Below, piece by piece: positions 1-11,459 of a DNA stretch of 64,000 nt. Source of the DNA: Achatina immaculata. Its lineage: Eukaryota; Mollusca; Gastropoda; Stylommatophora; Achatinidae. The DNA lies in assembly GCA_009760885.1 (NCBI GenBank), contig CM019713.1, forward strand, positions 27,562,927-27,626,926, read 5' to 3'. The position numbers and the translations under genes are program-made. The notes under the pieces are model-generated. The model was given only the letters and a program-made list of their open reading frames with translations. It searched no databases and was not told where the DNA came from. The first letter of the stretch is position 1, and each line of letters begins with the position of its first letter.

Positions 1-99
1 TACATTTTCAATGCAGTTCTTGTCATATCACATTTTCTTACACTCATTAACATCATTTCTAAACAAAGCACTTCTGTTAGAATAAAACTTGGAAACTGA

Positions 100-860
100 C
101 TAGTTCTCAGTGGTAAGAGAGACTAATGGATGTTTTATCTCAGGCACGTAAATATTGAAAAAAAAACAAAGTTCGGAGTTAAAACACGAAACACTGCTCA
201 CGAATTTTGGATGGTAGGGAAGGGCATTCCGGAGTTGTTCTGCAGAGTATGCAAGGCTTTTCCTGTACAGATCAAGCCTGGTTTTAGGGTTAGACTTAAA
301 CAGTGACCACAAGTAAGTCGGAGCAGTTTGCCACAGAATTCTGTGAACAAATTTGACTTTGGTAAAAAAAATAAAAATTATTGTATATTTGAGAGGTAGA
401 ATTCTGAGTTGTTTGTGCTGATCCACAGCCTGTACTGGGTGTTTCCTGCATGTCAGATTTAATGCTTTTTTGTGTTTGAGGCTCAGCAGCCATCCCAGAC
501 TGTGTAACAGTAATCTTAAGTGTATACGTGATATGTAGTATGACTTCTTTGTGTCTTGATCGACAAAGTGTTTAATTTTAGCAAGTTTGTAAACTTTCTG
601 TGCTCTCATGTTTGTTAGGTGATGTACGTGAGAATTCGAAGTTAAAAGTTGACCAATGATGATCCCTAGAGTTTTATGTTCATTAACATTACCTATTTCT
701 TTAGTCCCAACACTACACGTTTTTTGTCACATTCTGCAGTTTCTTTCTTGTTGTGGTGAGCATGGATTTTGTATTTTCGGTGTTTATCGACATGCCATTA
801 TTATTCCTCCATTTAATCTGATTCTTTATACCACTCTGAAGAGTCCCTTGTGAATGAGAA
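100..860 (-). mobile_element. non-LTR retrotransposon fragment, RT C-terminal end (family A)
   Basis: The reverse strand encodes the end of a reverse transcriptase: KIKHFVDQDTKKSYYISRIH, then LFKSNPKTR and an R-K-S-L-A-Y-S-A-x-x-L-R-N-A-L-P like ending. The same blocks occur in the 43205-46175 copy (KMKHFLDADTRKIYYISQTH, LFKSNPKHNQ) and at 57985-58815. The open part spans 100-609 and homologous sequence continues frameshifted to about 855. It is a 5'-truncated, decayed copy and not a host gene. Confidence 0.8.
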
Positions 861-1340
861 GGAAAAGTACATGGAAAATGAAAGTTATTTCCAGAATGCA
901 GATAAATAGAAGAACACAGCAGTCTCGTTCTTTTACCCAGAAAAGAAGGAAATAAGCATCAACTACATCTTTACGTGGGTCTAACTGATGCTTTGATGAA
1001 GACCACTAAAACAAGTATCATTTCGAATTAGTAACTGGCTACTGCGGTTTTTATTTGACTGCGGAACACGTCGAGCTCGGCGTTGATGAGCAGTCTCTTT
1101 CCAAGCCCTGGGTTCTCCAGAAGATTTGATTGACAAAATCGGTCATAGCAGTAACAAAACGGATGCTTTCCCTACTTGGCCTGGACGAGCTATATGAAAA
1201 AAGTGTCTTGACCAAATATTGCACTAACTCTCTCTGAGCTCTGCCAGTATAGTTCCAGAGATTTCTCATATCTATCGCTCTGCCCAGTGTTTTTCCCACG
1301 TGATGTAAATATGTAGTCTATATACTTGAACTAGTCCGGC
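860..1340. other. unassigned interval with an 82-codon reverse-strand open frame (1051-1299)
   Basis: The reverse-strand frame reads MGKTLGRAIDMRNLWNYTGR and later FVTAMTDFVNQIFWRTQGLE. It looks less AT-biased than its surroundings and is not a simple repeat. I do not recognise a family, and no convincing splice donor or acceptor pair is visible. It could be an old transposon piece or an exon of a gene on the - strand. The rest of the interval shows nothing. Confidence 0.3.
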
Positions 1341-1341
1341 T

Positions 1342-1646
1342 GTTTTAACATATACTGTATGTCGGCATTTAAATGTTTTAACATATACTGTATGTCGGCA
1401 TTTAAATGTTTTAACATATACTGTATGTCGGCATTTAAATGTTTTAACATGTACTGTATGTCGGCATTTAAATGTTTTAACATATACTGTATGTCGGCAT
1501 TTAAATGTTTTAACATGTACTGTATGTCGGCATTTAAATGTTTTAACATATACTGTATGTCGGCATTTAAATGTTTTAACATATACTGTATGTCGGCATT
1601 TAAATGTTTTAACATGTACTGTATGCTGGCATCTAAATGTTTTAAC
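1342..1646. repeat. 33-bp minisatellite, about 9 copies
   Basis: The unit is like ttttaacatatactgtatgt-cggcatttaaatg. Because 33 is a multiple of three, frames on both strands stay open; they are not genes. The last unit is diverged (gctggcatctaaatg), and a similar diverged unit resumes at 2077 after a LINE insertion. Confidence 0.95.
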
Positions 1647-1654
1647 GCTTTTTT

Positions 1655-2076
1655 AAGAAAACAGCCAAGAAACACATAAATGTCTTTGAATGTAAATGCT
1701 ACAGAAGAATTCTTCAAATATGGGCACAAAAAAAAAACAAAAAAAAAAAACAACAACAACCAATATATCCATACTACAAGAACTTAATATTGAAGAAGGT
1801 TGGATAGTAAAGAGGATTAAACAAAGAAAATTTAAATATTTTGGACTTATGAGCATTAAACGTCATGATAATTTGGATAAGACCGTCTTGGAAGGATACA
1901 TAATAGGAAAAAGAAAGAGAGGAAGACCAAGGCAAAGATGGCTGCAAGAGATCGTTGATAATCTGCAAATGGATGCATCAGCAGCAGGCCATCTTGCTTA
2001 CAACCGAAAGACCTACAGGAGAGCTGTTAGGGAGGCAAAGTTCCACAAGGGACATGCAAATGACTGACTGACTGAT
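1655..2076 (+). mobile_element. non-LTR retrotransposon 3' fragment (family B)
   Basis: The translation gives RIKQRKFKYFGLM, KRKRGRPRQRWLQ, DASAAGHLAYNRKTYRRAVR and FHKGHAND. This is the C-terminal end shared with the copies at 21250, 22678, 33195, 52170 and 55002. The 3' end has a short GACT tail. It interrupts the 33-bp minisatellite: near-identical flanks (atgctggcatctaaatg / atgctaacatctaaatg) lie on either side. Confidence 0.85.
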
Positions 2077-2129
2077 ATGCTAACATCTAAATGTTTTAAC
2101 ATGTAATGTATGTTGGCATGTAAATGTTC

Positions 2130-2395
2130 AGTGAAATTAATATACTGCTTGTTTGTTTTATTTCTGGTTTTTTTTTTGTTCGAGTTAATTTTCATCTGGT
2201 GACCTTGACATTTGATGTTCAGCTGAGGGAACTTTCGTGGCTGAGAATGCTTTAGTTCTCTATAAAGAAAACCACATCTTTTACCCGTACAACTTGTATG
2301 TCGTTGGGGGGGGGGGGGGCGCCGGGTTGTGAAGTGTTACTGGCGTCACATTTCTAGGTCACTAAAGCGTCCGAGGCAGAGATGCCAGCACCTGC
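2130..2395. other. no gene seen
   Basis: This is AT-rich sequence with a poly-G run near 2306-2319. Nothing else is recognised. Confidence 0.5.
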
Positions 2396-2646
2396 CCTCG
2401 CTGTCTGTTTTCCTAGGGAAACCCAAGGTAGCTTTGTCCTCGCTGTCTGTTTTCCTAGGGAAACCCAAGGTAGCTTTGTCCTCGCTGTCTGTTTTCCTAG
2501 GGAAACCCAAGGTAGCTTTGCCCTCGCTGTCTGTTTTCCTAGGGAAACCCAAGGTAGCTTTGTCCTCGCTGTCTGTTTTCCTAGGGAAACCCAAGGTAGC
2601 TTTGCCCTTGCTGTCTGTTTTCCTAGGGAAACCCAAGGTAGCTATG
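2396..2646. repeat. 42-bp minisatellite, 6 copies
   Basis: The unit contains the palindrome-like core TTTTCCTAGGGAAA and the flank CCCAAGGTAGCTTTGTCC. It is open in several frames because 42 is divisible by three. Units are nearly identical. Confidence 0.95.
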
Positions 2647-2830
2647 CCAGTTGGTCGCAAACAGTTTCCGAACCAGAGACCTTTTGATCGGTAGACGAGT
2701 CCACTAACGTTTCAGCAGCACCGCAGCAAAGAACATCTCATCTAATCTGCCTTTCTGGTCATCAGAAGATTGTTGTGTCTTGCTTATACTGTACTGCTTC
2801 CTTTTAGTTAAAGGTTTCATATAAAAGAAA

Positions 2831-3214
2831 CTTATCTTATATCTTATATCCTTCCCGTAGCGTTAAACGTCATATAGGGCTGGCAAAGTAGTTCGCCAAT
2901 TTTTCCTGTCTTCGGCGAGTATTTCAACCTCATCAAAGGATTTTATGCCTGTTAATTTGGCCTCTTCTAGCAATGTCCTCTTCAGAGTTTCACGTGGTCT
3001 GCCTCTTTTTCTTTGGCCTGATGTGTTCCACTTGATAGCTTGTTTTGGGATTCTCTGATCATTTCTTCTCATCAAGTGAGCAACATATGTCCATCTCCTT
3101 TTCCTGATCACCCATGAGACTGGTTGTTGTTCACTCATCTGTCTTATCTCTGCATTATTCTTAAATTCGTTGCACATGATGCCGAGTATTTTCCTTAGCC
3201 ATTTGTTTTCAGTG
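2831..3214 (-). mobile_element. non-LTR retrotransposon 3' fragment (family D) with 10-bp target-site duplication
   Basis: The reverse strand encodes RKRRWTYVAHLMRRNDQRIP, then RKRGRPRETLKRTLLEEAKL and EVEILAEDRKNWR, a typical RT C-terminal tail. The 3' end has an A/T-rich TATAAGA tail. ATAAAAGAAA flanks the element at 2821-2830 and 3215-3224. The same family is at 6275-7290 and 56490-56655. Confidence 0.85.
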
Positions 3215-3349
3215 ATAAAAGAAAACTACGATAATAAAAAAAACACGTTTTAATTATACAGAAAATAATACAGCATGTACGCTAGTTCATTGTTCATCTT
3301 TCAAAAACAAATGTTCATTTATAAATGTAAAATTAACAAATGCACGACA

Positions 3350-4130
3350 CAGAAATTGACAGCAACGGAAATGTGGTTTTGGAGAAGTATGCAACAGATA
3401 CCGTGGACAGACAAAGAAACAAAAGAATAGTTACTCGAAGAAGTTTGAGAAAAATGAAAACTTATTAAAATGACAAGCTAAAAAACAATCAAAATTTCTT
3501 GGACGCGTCGTGAGAAGACAGAAGCTGGAGGACTCTACTAATGACTGCAAAGTTCGGGGAGAGGGAGGAAGAAAGAGAGAAAGATCAGAAGAAAAATATC
3601 TTCATGAACTGACCAAGTAGCATGAGAAGAAAAGCATTTGAACTGATCGGAAACACCAAGGACCGTGCAAGATGGAGAAGCAGGATCGTGTACGTTTCTC
3701 CAGCGTGACTAATAATAATAATAATACAAAGAAGTCCAAACTATTGAAAAAAAATGCTGGAATCAATTGGCCAGTCACAGTGAACTATTCGTCATTCGAA
3801 GAAGTCAAGGAATTCACATACCCTGGTAGTACGGTAACAGCGGGTGGAGACTGAAGTAAAGAAGTCAAGGAATTCACATACCCTGGTAGTACGGTACAGC
3901 GGGTGGAGACTGCATTAAATGCCACACAAAGAGTCATGATAACTCTACTTGGGAGGAAAGATCTAGGAATAAAATTTCTCAAGACCGCGAGTGAAAGTCA
4001 TGTAGATTGTACAGGAAGAACTACATTTCAGCTAGCGTTATTTGTTTGCTTTACAACGGGGAAGATATATATTAACGACAAGATATGTGTATTTAAGGAG
4101 AATAGTCCTGAACGAAGATAGTGATCCTAA
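3350..4130 (+). mobile_element. rearranged non-LTR retrotransposon fragments with an internal duplication
   Basis: One stretch translates to ATEMWFWRSMQQIPWTDKET, an RT C-terminal signature, followed by broken frames. Further right, SFEEVKEFTYPGSTVTAGGD is a block that normally lies before that signature, so the order is rearranged. A tandem duplication of about 52 bp repeats the gaagtcaaggaattcacata block at 3802 and 3860. Confidence 0.7.
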
Positions 4131-4200
4131 CGCACGAAACATTCACATGTAGTGTGAAGGAATTTTTTAAATGTCTAGTGTATAGCTTGATTTCGAGTGT

Positions 4201-4419
4201 GATAATCTCCCCTTAGATCACTTTGTTTTGATAATCTCCCCTTAGATAGATCACTTTGTTTTGATAACGTCCCCTTAGATAGATCATTTTGTTTTGATAA
4301 CCTCCCCTTAGACAGATCACTTTGTTTTTATAATCTCCCCTTAGATCATTTTGTTTTGATAACTCCCCATTAGATAAATCACTTTGTTTTGATAATCTCC
4401 CCTTAGATAGATCACTTTG
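4201..4419. repeat. minisatellite, about 7 copies of 31-35 bp
   Basis: The unit is like gataatctccccttagatag-atcactttgtttt. Units differ mainly by presence or absence of one GATA. Confidence 0.93.
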
Positions 4420-4845
4420 CGAATTCCAACGTAGAGAGTTTGCATGATGCCAGAGCTGCGATGGAGAAGCATAACTAGCCTAAACCTTTACGGCCCTCTC
4501 TGGTAACAGGCTGTGTAGTAACAGGCTGTCAAGAACGTCATGTTTTTATGCCACTAGTGCTCAGTGGTGTCTTTTTTTTGTCCCTTTTATTTGTGTTCGC
4601 TTTGGGAGCCCCAGGAAAGGGCATGGCAAGTCGTCATCTGTCGTCCCTGTCATTATAATCTCAGAATTGTTGGAGAGATCACATGGTTATTTTATGAAAT
4701 GTGATAAAAAAATCTTGGATAAAGCGATAAAATCAAATTGACTCCGTGTCATGGCGAACCTGTTCCAGAGTCGTAGAACCTAAACCTCATTGGAAGACAT
4801 CGACATATCGTTTTGTGTGAAACTCATAACAGTAAAAAGTAAAGA
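4420..4845. other. no gene seen
   Basis: This is unique-looking AT-rich sequence without a supported feature. Confidence 0.5.
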
Positions 4846-5090
4846 TAGTCCCATAGCAAATGCCGTAGGGGGTGAAGCGTTAGAGACCTCATTATGCTGG
4901 GTCATCAGCGTGTGAGGTAGGGTGACCAGTTCCTTTCCTCGCTGCCTTTACTTCCCAGATTTTCTCTGGTACCCATTTTACGAGGCTGGGTCGACCTCGG
5001 GGCCGTATTGGTCGGAAAAAAAAAATCCCGCTCAGCTGGGGATTCGAACCCTCGACCATTTGTCATAACAGTACGACAGCCATAAAAGTC
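4845..5090 (-). mobile_element. tRNA-derived SINE, reverse orientation
   Basis: Read on the reverse strand, the right end carries a B-box-like GGTTCGAATCC relative (here ggggattcgaaccctcgacc on +). The central body (tctggtacccattttacgag-gctgggt on +) is shared with copies at 11185, 42717, 47600 and 50378. The far end has the usual cctttcct/gtgaccag block. Confidence 0.7.
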
Positions 5091-6270
5091 ATCTATCCTA
5101 GTCGTTTATCAACATCATCGAAAAGAAAACAGAGCAGATGACAACAACATTATCGACGACACCAGCAACAATATAGGACGTCATGCAATATTTGACCACT
5201 TCAGTTCCAAAAATGAAGCCATATACCTCCAGCATTAGGCCCTCTTACACATACCGACTGGGCAGAAAAGCAAGGACCTGCATCTACTTGCTAAGATGAG
5301 CCAGCAAAATGGGGCCAAAGCTAGAGCCAAATTCAATATATAATCTAAGACAAGGTTATGCTGAAAAACGCAGTTATTGACTTCCGGTGTTTTGCTGGAG
5401 GCTGCAGAACGTTAAAGGTGAAGCTTTTAACCCCATGTCTACAATTTTTTTTCCCCCCTAAAACAACACAAAATTATTGACAAATTTGTTTCGAAGCTCA
5501 AATCCTGTGTAAAAGTATCCTAGACAAAGTTAATACTGAAAGCAAATATTTATTAACTACGCTAAGAAACAATAACTCATTTACATTAGTTTTCAGTTTT
5601 TAAATTTAGAAAGTTTTGCTTAAAAAGATTACAGGAAAAAGTGCATCAGTTTGGTTTTTCTTTTCGTTGTTTGGGGAATTCTGATTTTTAAACTAACGTA
5701 TAAACTCATTGTCGGTCTGTGGTCATTTCGGTTAAAAACATGGTGGCTGCATTTATCATAAACTTGTTTGTGTGATCTTAAAATGTTTATTTCATAGTGA
5801 AAAAAATTATCATTAATATTTTTTCCCAAATATTCTTAATACACCGACAATTTAAAAAAAAAAAATTGATGGAAAGAAAATAAAATAAACTTAATTTTAA
5901 GAGAAGTATTCACAGTTTATTCTCATTCAAAATGGACAGGAAAGGGTTAAACAAGAAAGAGAACTCTTTATCAGAAACCTCAGGTTTTTGTGTTCTTGGC
6001 GTATTTAGTTAAATCTTTGTACTATTGTTATAATTCATTACTGTTTCCGAGGGATGGGCATTTATGCGTTGTACATTTTTCAAAGACATAAAAATTTGTT
6101 AAAATTGTAAGGAGGGTGGGGGGGGGGGGGGCTAGGGAAGAAGCTTGTAAGCGGTACTGTGGTCGTGAACTAGAGTATCGTTTTACTTGTATTATTGAGG
6201 ACAAACGGGTTCAAATCAGGATATTGCCAGAGGTTTTTTCTTCTTTTTTCTGCCTTTCTGTCTTAGGCGA
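5090..6270. other. no gene seen
   Basis: This is AT-rich, intron- or intergenic-like sequence. Several A runs and a poly-G run (about 6117-6131) are present. No coding pattern is recognised. Confidence 0.5.
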
Positions 6271-6274
6271 AAAC

Positions 6275-7290
6275 CAACACGTTATATATCTTATATCCTT
6301 CCCGTGCCGTTAAACGTCACATAGGGCTCGCAAGGTAGTTCGCCAAATTTTCCTGTCTTCGGCGAGTATTTCAACCTCATCAAAGGATTTTATGCCTATT
6401 AATTTGGCCTCTCTTAACAATGTCCTTTTCAGAGTTTCACGCGGTCTGCCTCTTTTTCTTCGGCCTGTTGTGTTCCATTTGATAGCTTGTTTTGGGATTC
6501 TCTGATCATTTCTTCTCATCAAGTGAGCAACATATGTCCATCTCCTTTTCCTGATCACCCATGATACTGATTGTTGTTCAGTTATCTGTCTTGTCTCTGC
6601 ATTGTTCTTGCATTCGTTCCACTTGATGCCGAGTATTTTCCTTAGGCATTTGTTTTCAAAAGATCTAATTTCTTGTCTATTTCTTTAGTTGTTTTCCAGC
6701 TTTCACATGCATAAATGAGGGTGGATATTACATTTGAATTGAATAGTCTTAACTTGATTTTTGTGCTTATAACTTTTCAATGCCATATGTTCTCAAGACT
6801 CTTGAAGATCGATTCTGCTTCTGCAATTCTAATTCTAACTTCCTTTCTACTGTCATCGCCCTGGTCTATGTAGCTGCGAACAAAAACACTCAAACTGATT
6901 GCCTTCTTCAACATCTGTCCCTTCTATATGTATTTTTCCATTTTGTTAATGGGAAGTTTCATTATTTTGTTTTGTCCTTATTAATTTCAAGTTCTATTTT
7001 ACTAGCCAGTGAAGACAGGCTATCTGTTTTTTCTTGCATGGAATTCACATTATTATTGATAAGTAGTTATGTCATCAGCAAAATCAAGATCTTCTAGTTG
7101 GGTCCTATGTACTCAGTCAATACCTGTGTTACTTGTGCAGCATTTTTTTCATTATGAAGTCTATGGCAATTCCAAAAAGCAAAGAAGACAGTATACATCC
7201 TTGTTTCACGCCTGTTTCAATCTGGAACCATTCACTAATCCCTTCTTCTGTTTATATGTGACAGATCAAGTGGAATTTCGCTGATTTCTG
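6275..7290 (-). mobile_element. non-LTR retrotransposon fragment, RT palm to C-terminus (family D)
   Basis: On the reverse strand the pieces read, in order: GVKQGCILS-like and LLFGIAIDFIMKK, a D-L-D-F-A-D-D box, RIRIAEAESIFKSLE, LIYACESWKTTKEIDKKL, then WTYVAHLMRRNDQRIPKQA and GRRKRGRPRETLKRTL. These are consecutive blocks of one RT, broken by frameshifts. Its 3' end matches the 2831-3214 copy. The 5' limit is uncertain. Confidence 0.8.
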
Positions 7291-7597
7291 CATGCCGGTG
7301 AGAGCGTTAAAAAAAAACGTCCGTCATCTTGCAAGTCACACCGGAAGCATTCCACACACATCACGTCACTATAGGACATGTATTGTTTTTCGTCACGCTT
7401 CGATGAAGCAGACATTCAGTCGGAGAGCTCCAGTGCAGCATTGTTGCTTCTATATAGCATACGCTCTTCTTTTTAATAAAACTATCGCAGGCGCGGAAGT
7501 AGCTCACTACTTTTTCATGCAGAGGAGGCGAGATGGTCGGTTGCTGCAATTTTCTGATCAATTCAGTTCTAAAATGTGAATGTTTGATACTCCTGTG

Positions 7598-8621
7598 TTG
7601 GGATAAGCTCAAGTTACTGTGCTGTGTGTCTGGGATAAGAGAAAGTTACTGTGCTTTGTGTCTGGGATAAGCTCACGTTACTGTGCTGTGTGTCTGGGAT
7701 AAGAGCAAGTTACTGTGCTGTGTGTCTGGGATAAGCTCAAGTTACTGTGCTGTGTGTCTGGGATAAGAGAAAGTTACTGTGCTGTGTGTCTGGGATAAGA
7801 ACAAGTTACTGTGCTGTGTGTCTGGGATAAGAGAAAGTTACTGTGCTGTGTGTCTGGGATAAGAGCAAGTTACTGTGCTATGTGTCTGGGATAAGAGAAA
7901 GTTACTGTGCTGTGTGTCTGGGATAAGAGAAAGTTACTGTTCTGTGTGTCTGGGATAAGAGAAAGTTACTGTGCTGTGTGTCTGGGATAAGAGAAAGTTA
8001 CTGTGCTGTGTGTCTGGAATAAGAGGAAGTTACTGTGCTATGTGTCTGGGATAAGAGAAAGTTACTGTGCTGTGTGTCTGGGATAAGAGCAAGTTACTGT
8101 TCTGTGTGTCTGGGATAAGAGAAAGTTACTGTGCTGTGTGTCTGGGATAAGAGCAAGTTAATGAGCTGTGTGTCTGGGATAAGAGCAAGTTACTGTGCTG
8201 TGTGTCTGAGATAAGAGCAAGTTACTGTGCTCTGTGTCTGGGATAAGAGCAAGTTACTGTGCTGTGTGTCTGGGATAAGAGCAGGTTACTGTCCTGTGTG
8301 TCTGGGATAAGAGCAAGTTACTGTGCTGTGTGTCTGGGATAAGAGCAAGTTACTGTGCTGTGTGTCTGGGATAAGAGCAGGTTACTGTCCTGTGTGTCTG
8401 GGATAAGAGCAAGTTACTGTGCTGTGTGTCTGGGATAAGAGAAAGTTATTGTGCTGTGTGTCTGGGATAAGAGCAAGTTACTGTGCTTTGTGTCTGGGAT
8501 AAGAGAAAGTTATTGTGCTGTGTGTCTGGGATAAGAGAAAGTTATTGTGCTGTGTGTCTGGGATAAGAGCAAGTTACTGTGCTGTGTGTCTCGGATAAGC
8601 GCAAGTTATTGTGCTGTGTGT
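7598..8621. repeat. 32-bp minisatellite, about 32 copies
   Basis: The unit is like gggataagagcaagttactg-tgctgtgtgtct. Variants alternate GCAAG/GAAAG/GCAGG at one site. There are no unique spacers, so it is not a CRISPR array. Confidence 0.97.
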
Positions 8622-9620
8622 TGTCTTCCACGTTCTCTCTGACCTGGACCCTATTAGCGTATTAACACGTCTATTTTTGTATTCATTTACTTTTGCCTTC
8701 AATTATTTACCATCATCTGTACAGTACATTCAGTATTCCTCGCCCAACAGGCAGATGCATTTCATTTTGAACGACATAAGTGTGTCGGGTTCTCAGATAG
8801 TTTACAACTGTGTTCGGCATTGGCAATATCGATACATCTGTTTACCAAGAGTCTTCGTATTTGAAAACTGTACGCTATCCCTAGCCCCAAGAATGTTGCC
8901 TAAATGGTTGTATAAGCCAGAGTTTCAGGTAGCTGTCAGTGTATTAAAAATGATGTTCACGTAAATATCGGGACATTTCACATTTTTCATTTCACAATTT
9001 TGATGCTTGTGGCTCTCTAACCCGGACTATGGTCAAGAGACTCTGCCTGCAAAAAGCGTAAAGAATCTAGTATTATCTCCATGAGATCACGTGACAGTCT
9101 TCTTACTGTACACCAGTGTATCCCAAGCTTTCTACATCTAAGGACCATCTTCCACAACTACATATACGTTGATGTACCACTATCGTATTTGCAATATCGC
9201 GTTGTCGGAAACCATTTATTGTTTTTATGAAACAAATAGCGCTCATTGCTGAAAACGTTACACAGTTGCAGCCATAGTTTGAGAACCTTTCTGTAGAAAA
9301 CGAATACCTGTCATAATTGCGCATTTATCCACAGCGAAAAAAAAAAGAGGCAGCATATTACTAATAACGGGCTGTGCCATTAAAAAAAAAATCTATTATA
9401 ATTCTCTGTATATCCTTAGTCCCACATTTGTTCAGAATATATAACCATTCTGCACATACCACAGCTGCTGCATGCAGGCTCTTGTTACCTGCATAATCCT
9501 TCATTAATCATTCCCGACCAGGCATCAAGAGCCACTTAAATCGAATGACAAATGGGTGTCAGATTCATAAGCCGGTTAGAAGTACGTGGAACGCACGTAG
9601 AGTTTTCCCATCATTATAAT
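8622..9620. other. no gene seen
   Basis: A 117-codon + frame (8611-8964) begins inside the minisatellite and shows no family pattern. The rest is AT-rich with no recognised feature. Confidence 0.45.
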
Positions 9621-9621
9621 T

Positions 9622-9750
9622 ACATCCACAGATACACACACATCCACAGATACACATACATCCACAGATACACACACATCCACAGATACACATACATCCA
9701 TAGATACACACACATCCACAGACACACACACATCCACAGATACACACAGA
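9622..9750. repeat. 18-bp minisatellite (acatccacagatacacac), about 7 copies
   Basis: Tandem units produce apparent H-R-Y-T repeats in translation; this is low-complexity DNA. Confidence 0.93.
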
Positions 9751-10057
9751 GTTCTAAGTCCGAGAATTTCTTAAGATGAACGCAGTTTTAAAAAAAAAAT
9801 TCTTAGACAAGGACATAACATAAATGTAATGTAGCAGCTATAGTTAGAGATGAACATAAAGAAGTAAATGTAAACTAAAAAACAGCAGTCAGAGGACATA
9901 AGGTAAAACTATTCTAGAAAACCCTGATAAGAAAAACACACAGAACGAATGTAATGTAGGAAACAGTAATTAAATGAGAAACTTAATGGATTGCCTCTTA
10001 CGAAGTAGTAGCTTTGCAAACAACAGACTGATTTCTCTCAACTCCGAGGATCATGCC

Positions 10058-10802
10058 GAAAGTCGTGAGCAAAATTTTTTTTAAAAATCAGAATTTATAG
10101 ACAGAGAAAATATAAATCTGTCCTATTAATCTGCATCATTTTGTTCACTTTTCAACATAATCTCCACTTCCTTGCACACATTTTTCCCCATTGCTCTGCA
10201 AGTTTGAAAATACCCTCCCGGTAGAATTCCGTTCCAGCTGACCGACGGCACAGACGCACTGCTTTCTGGACGTTCTCTCCTGTGGGACTCAGCTGGCACA
10301 AACTTTTCTATAACCTAAGGTTTCAATCATTTCCTGTACTGAACTGTGTCCTATTCCAAGATTTACAGCGATTTAAGATAGTGTGACAAGTCTGTCTTGT
10401 TTAATGATGTTGTCAATCTTTTCCACGTTGCGTTCAGAGGAGGCAGTTCGAGGGCTACCGCTGTGAGGTATATCTTGGATGTTTGTGTTTCCATCTTTGA
10501 AATATTTCACCCACCTCCTAACACTGCTAGCACCCATAAACACATCTCCATAAGCTGGTTGAAATCTGGTGAATTTCATAAGGGAGGATTTTCTGTCTAA
10601 CTAGGAACTCACTAACAGCACGTTGACGAAACGAAACTTCAGCACCCGCCATTTTGTTTATGCTCCGCGTGGTCACGTGACACATGATGGTGACCTCATG
10701 TGACCTCTACAAGAAGTGCAAAGGATGCAGATTAAGGTGATGCATTTATATATTCTCTATCTACATATTCTGATTAAAAAAAACTTTTGCTCACGACTTT
10801 CA
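10058..10802 (-). mobile_element. internally deleted mariner element with matching terminal inverted repeats
   Basis: The ends are ccgaaagtcgtgagcaaaat on the left and, reverse-complemented, ctgaaagtcgtgagcaaaag on the right. A TA follows the right end and a TG (probably mutated TA) precedes the left. The reverse strand begins MAGAEVSFRQRAVSEFLVRQ. A frameshift brings FQPAYGDVFMGASSVRRWVK (mariner helix-turn-helix domain), then GHSSVQEMIETLGYRKVCA. The catalytic middle is missing. The end is VQKAVRLCRRSAGTEFYREG, the family's C-terminus. At about 745 bp it is well below the roughly 1.3 kb of full mariners. It is non-autonomous and decayed. Confidence 0.9.
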
Positions 10803-11185
10803 GTAAGACAATCGTATATACATTGGCCAGGACACGGCTGTGCTCACAGTTGTCAGTGCATTAAGACAGAAATTAACCCCCAACTGCTTGAAGAATATTT
10901 TCGTGGGATTTAAAAGAAGAAACGTAAAAAACCAAATTCGTGAACCGAATAGTCCAGTCATTTATTCTTCGTTTTACGTAGGTTAAGTTCTTAGTCTAAA
11001 CCTGTGTTTGGAAAGATTTGTGTTGCGTCTTTTGCTTGTTTTTCCTTCTCTTTGAAGTGAAAAAAAGACAACTAGTTGTGTGCTTTTTGTTTTAATACTG
11101 TAAAAAGACCCCCCCCCCCCCAAAAAAAAAAAGAACAAAAAAAAAAAAACTTAAAAGAACCCCCTTTGTCCTGCTTTACCATAGA
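10803..11185. other. no gene seen
   Basis: This AT-rich sequence has adjacent poly-C and poly-A runs near 11107-11150. Confidence 0.5.
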
Positions 11186-11415
11186 CACATCTAGGAGATC
11201 TGGTGTTATAGTGTCCATGTTTTTCCTTGACCTGTCGGCATTCTAGAGGGCCATGAGGTCAGCATCACTCCTGGTCACCTTTCTTTTCTCACCTCCAGAA
11301 AATGCCGGGTACTTGTTTTTACATATGAGTAACTGGCTGGATTTGAATCGCGGACCTCCACGCACAAATCACTACGCCATTTGTAACAAAACGGGGCCCT
11401 ATCAGCTACAGGAAG
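11185..11415 (-). mobile_element. tRNA-derived SINE, reverse orientation
   Basis: It shares the block ggtgttatagtgtccatgtt...gacctgtcggcattctagag with the 42717 and 50378 copies. Its tRNA end (ggatttgaatcgcggacctc on +) is to the right. A poly-G run (about 11432-11443) follows. Confidence 0.75.
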
Positions 11416-11459
11416 CTGATAGATATATTGTTGGGGGGGGGGGGGTGGAGGGAATCTGA

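Noticed and set aside
7598..8621. CRISPR-like direct repeats
   Set aside because: Head-to-tail units without spacers in a eukaryotic genome; an ordinary minisatellite.
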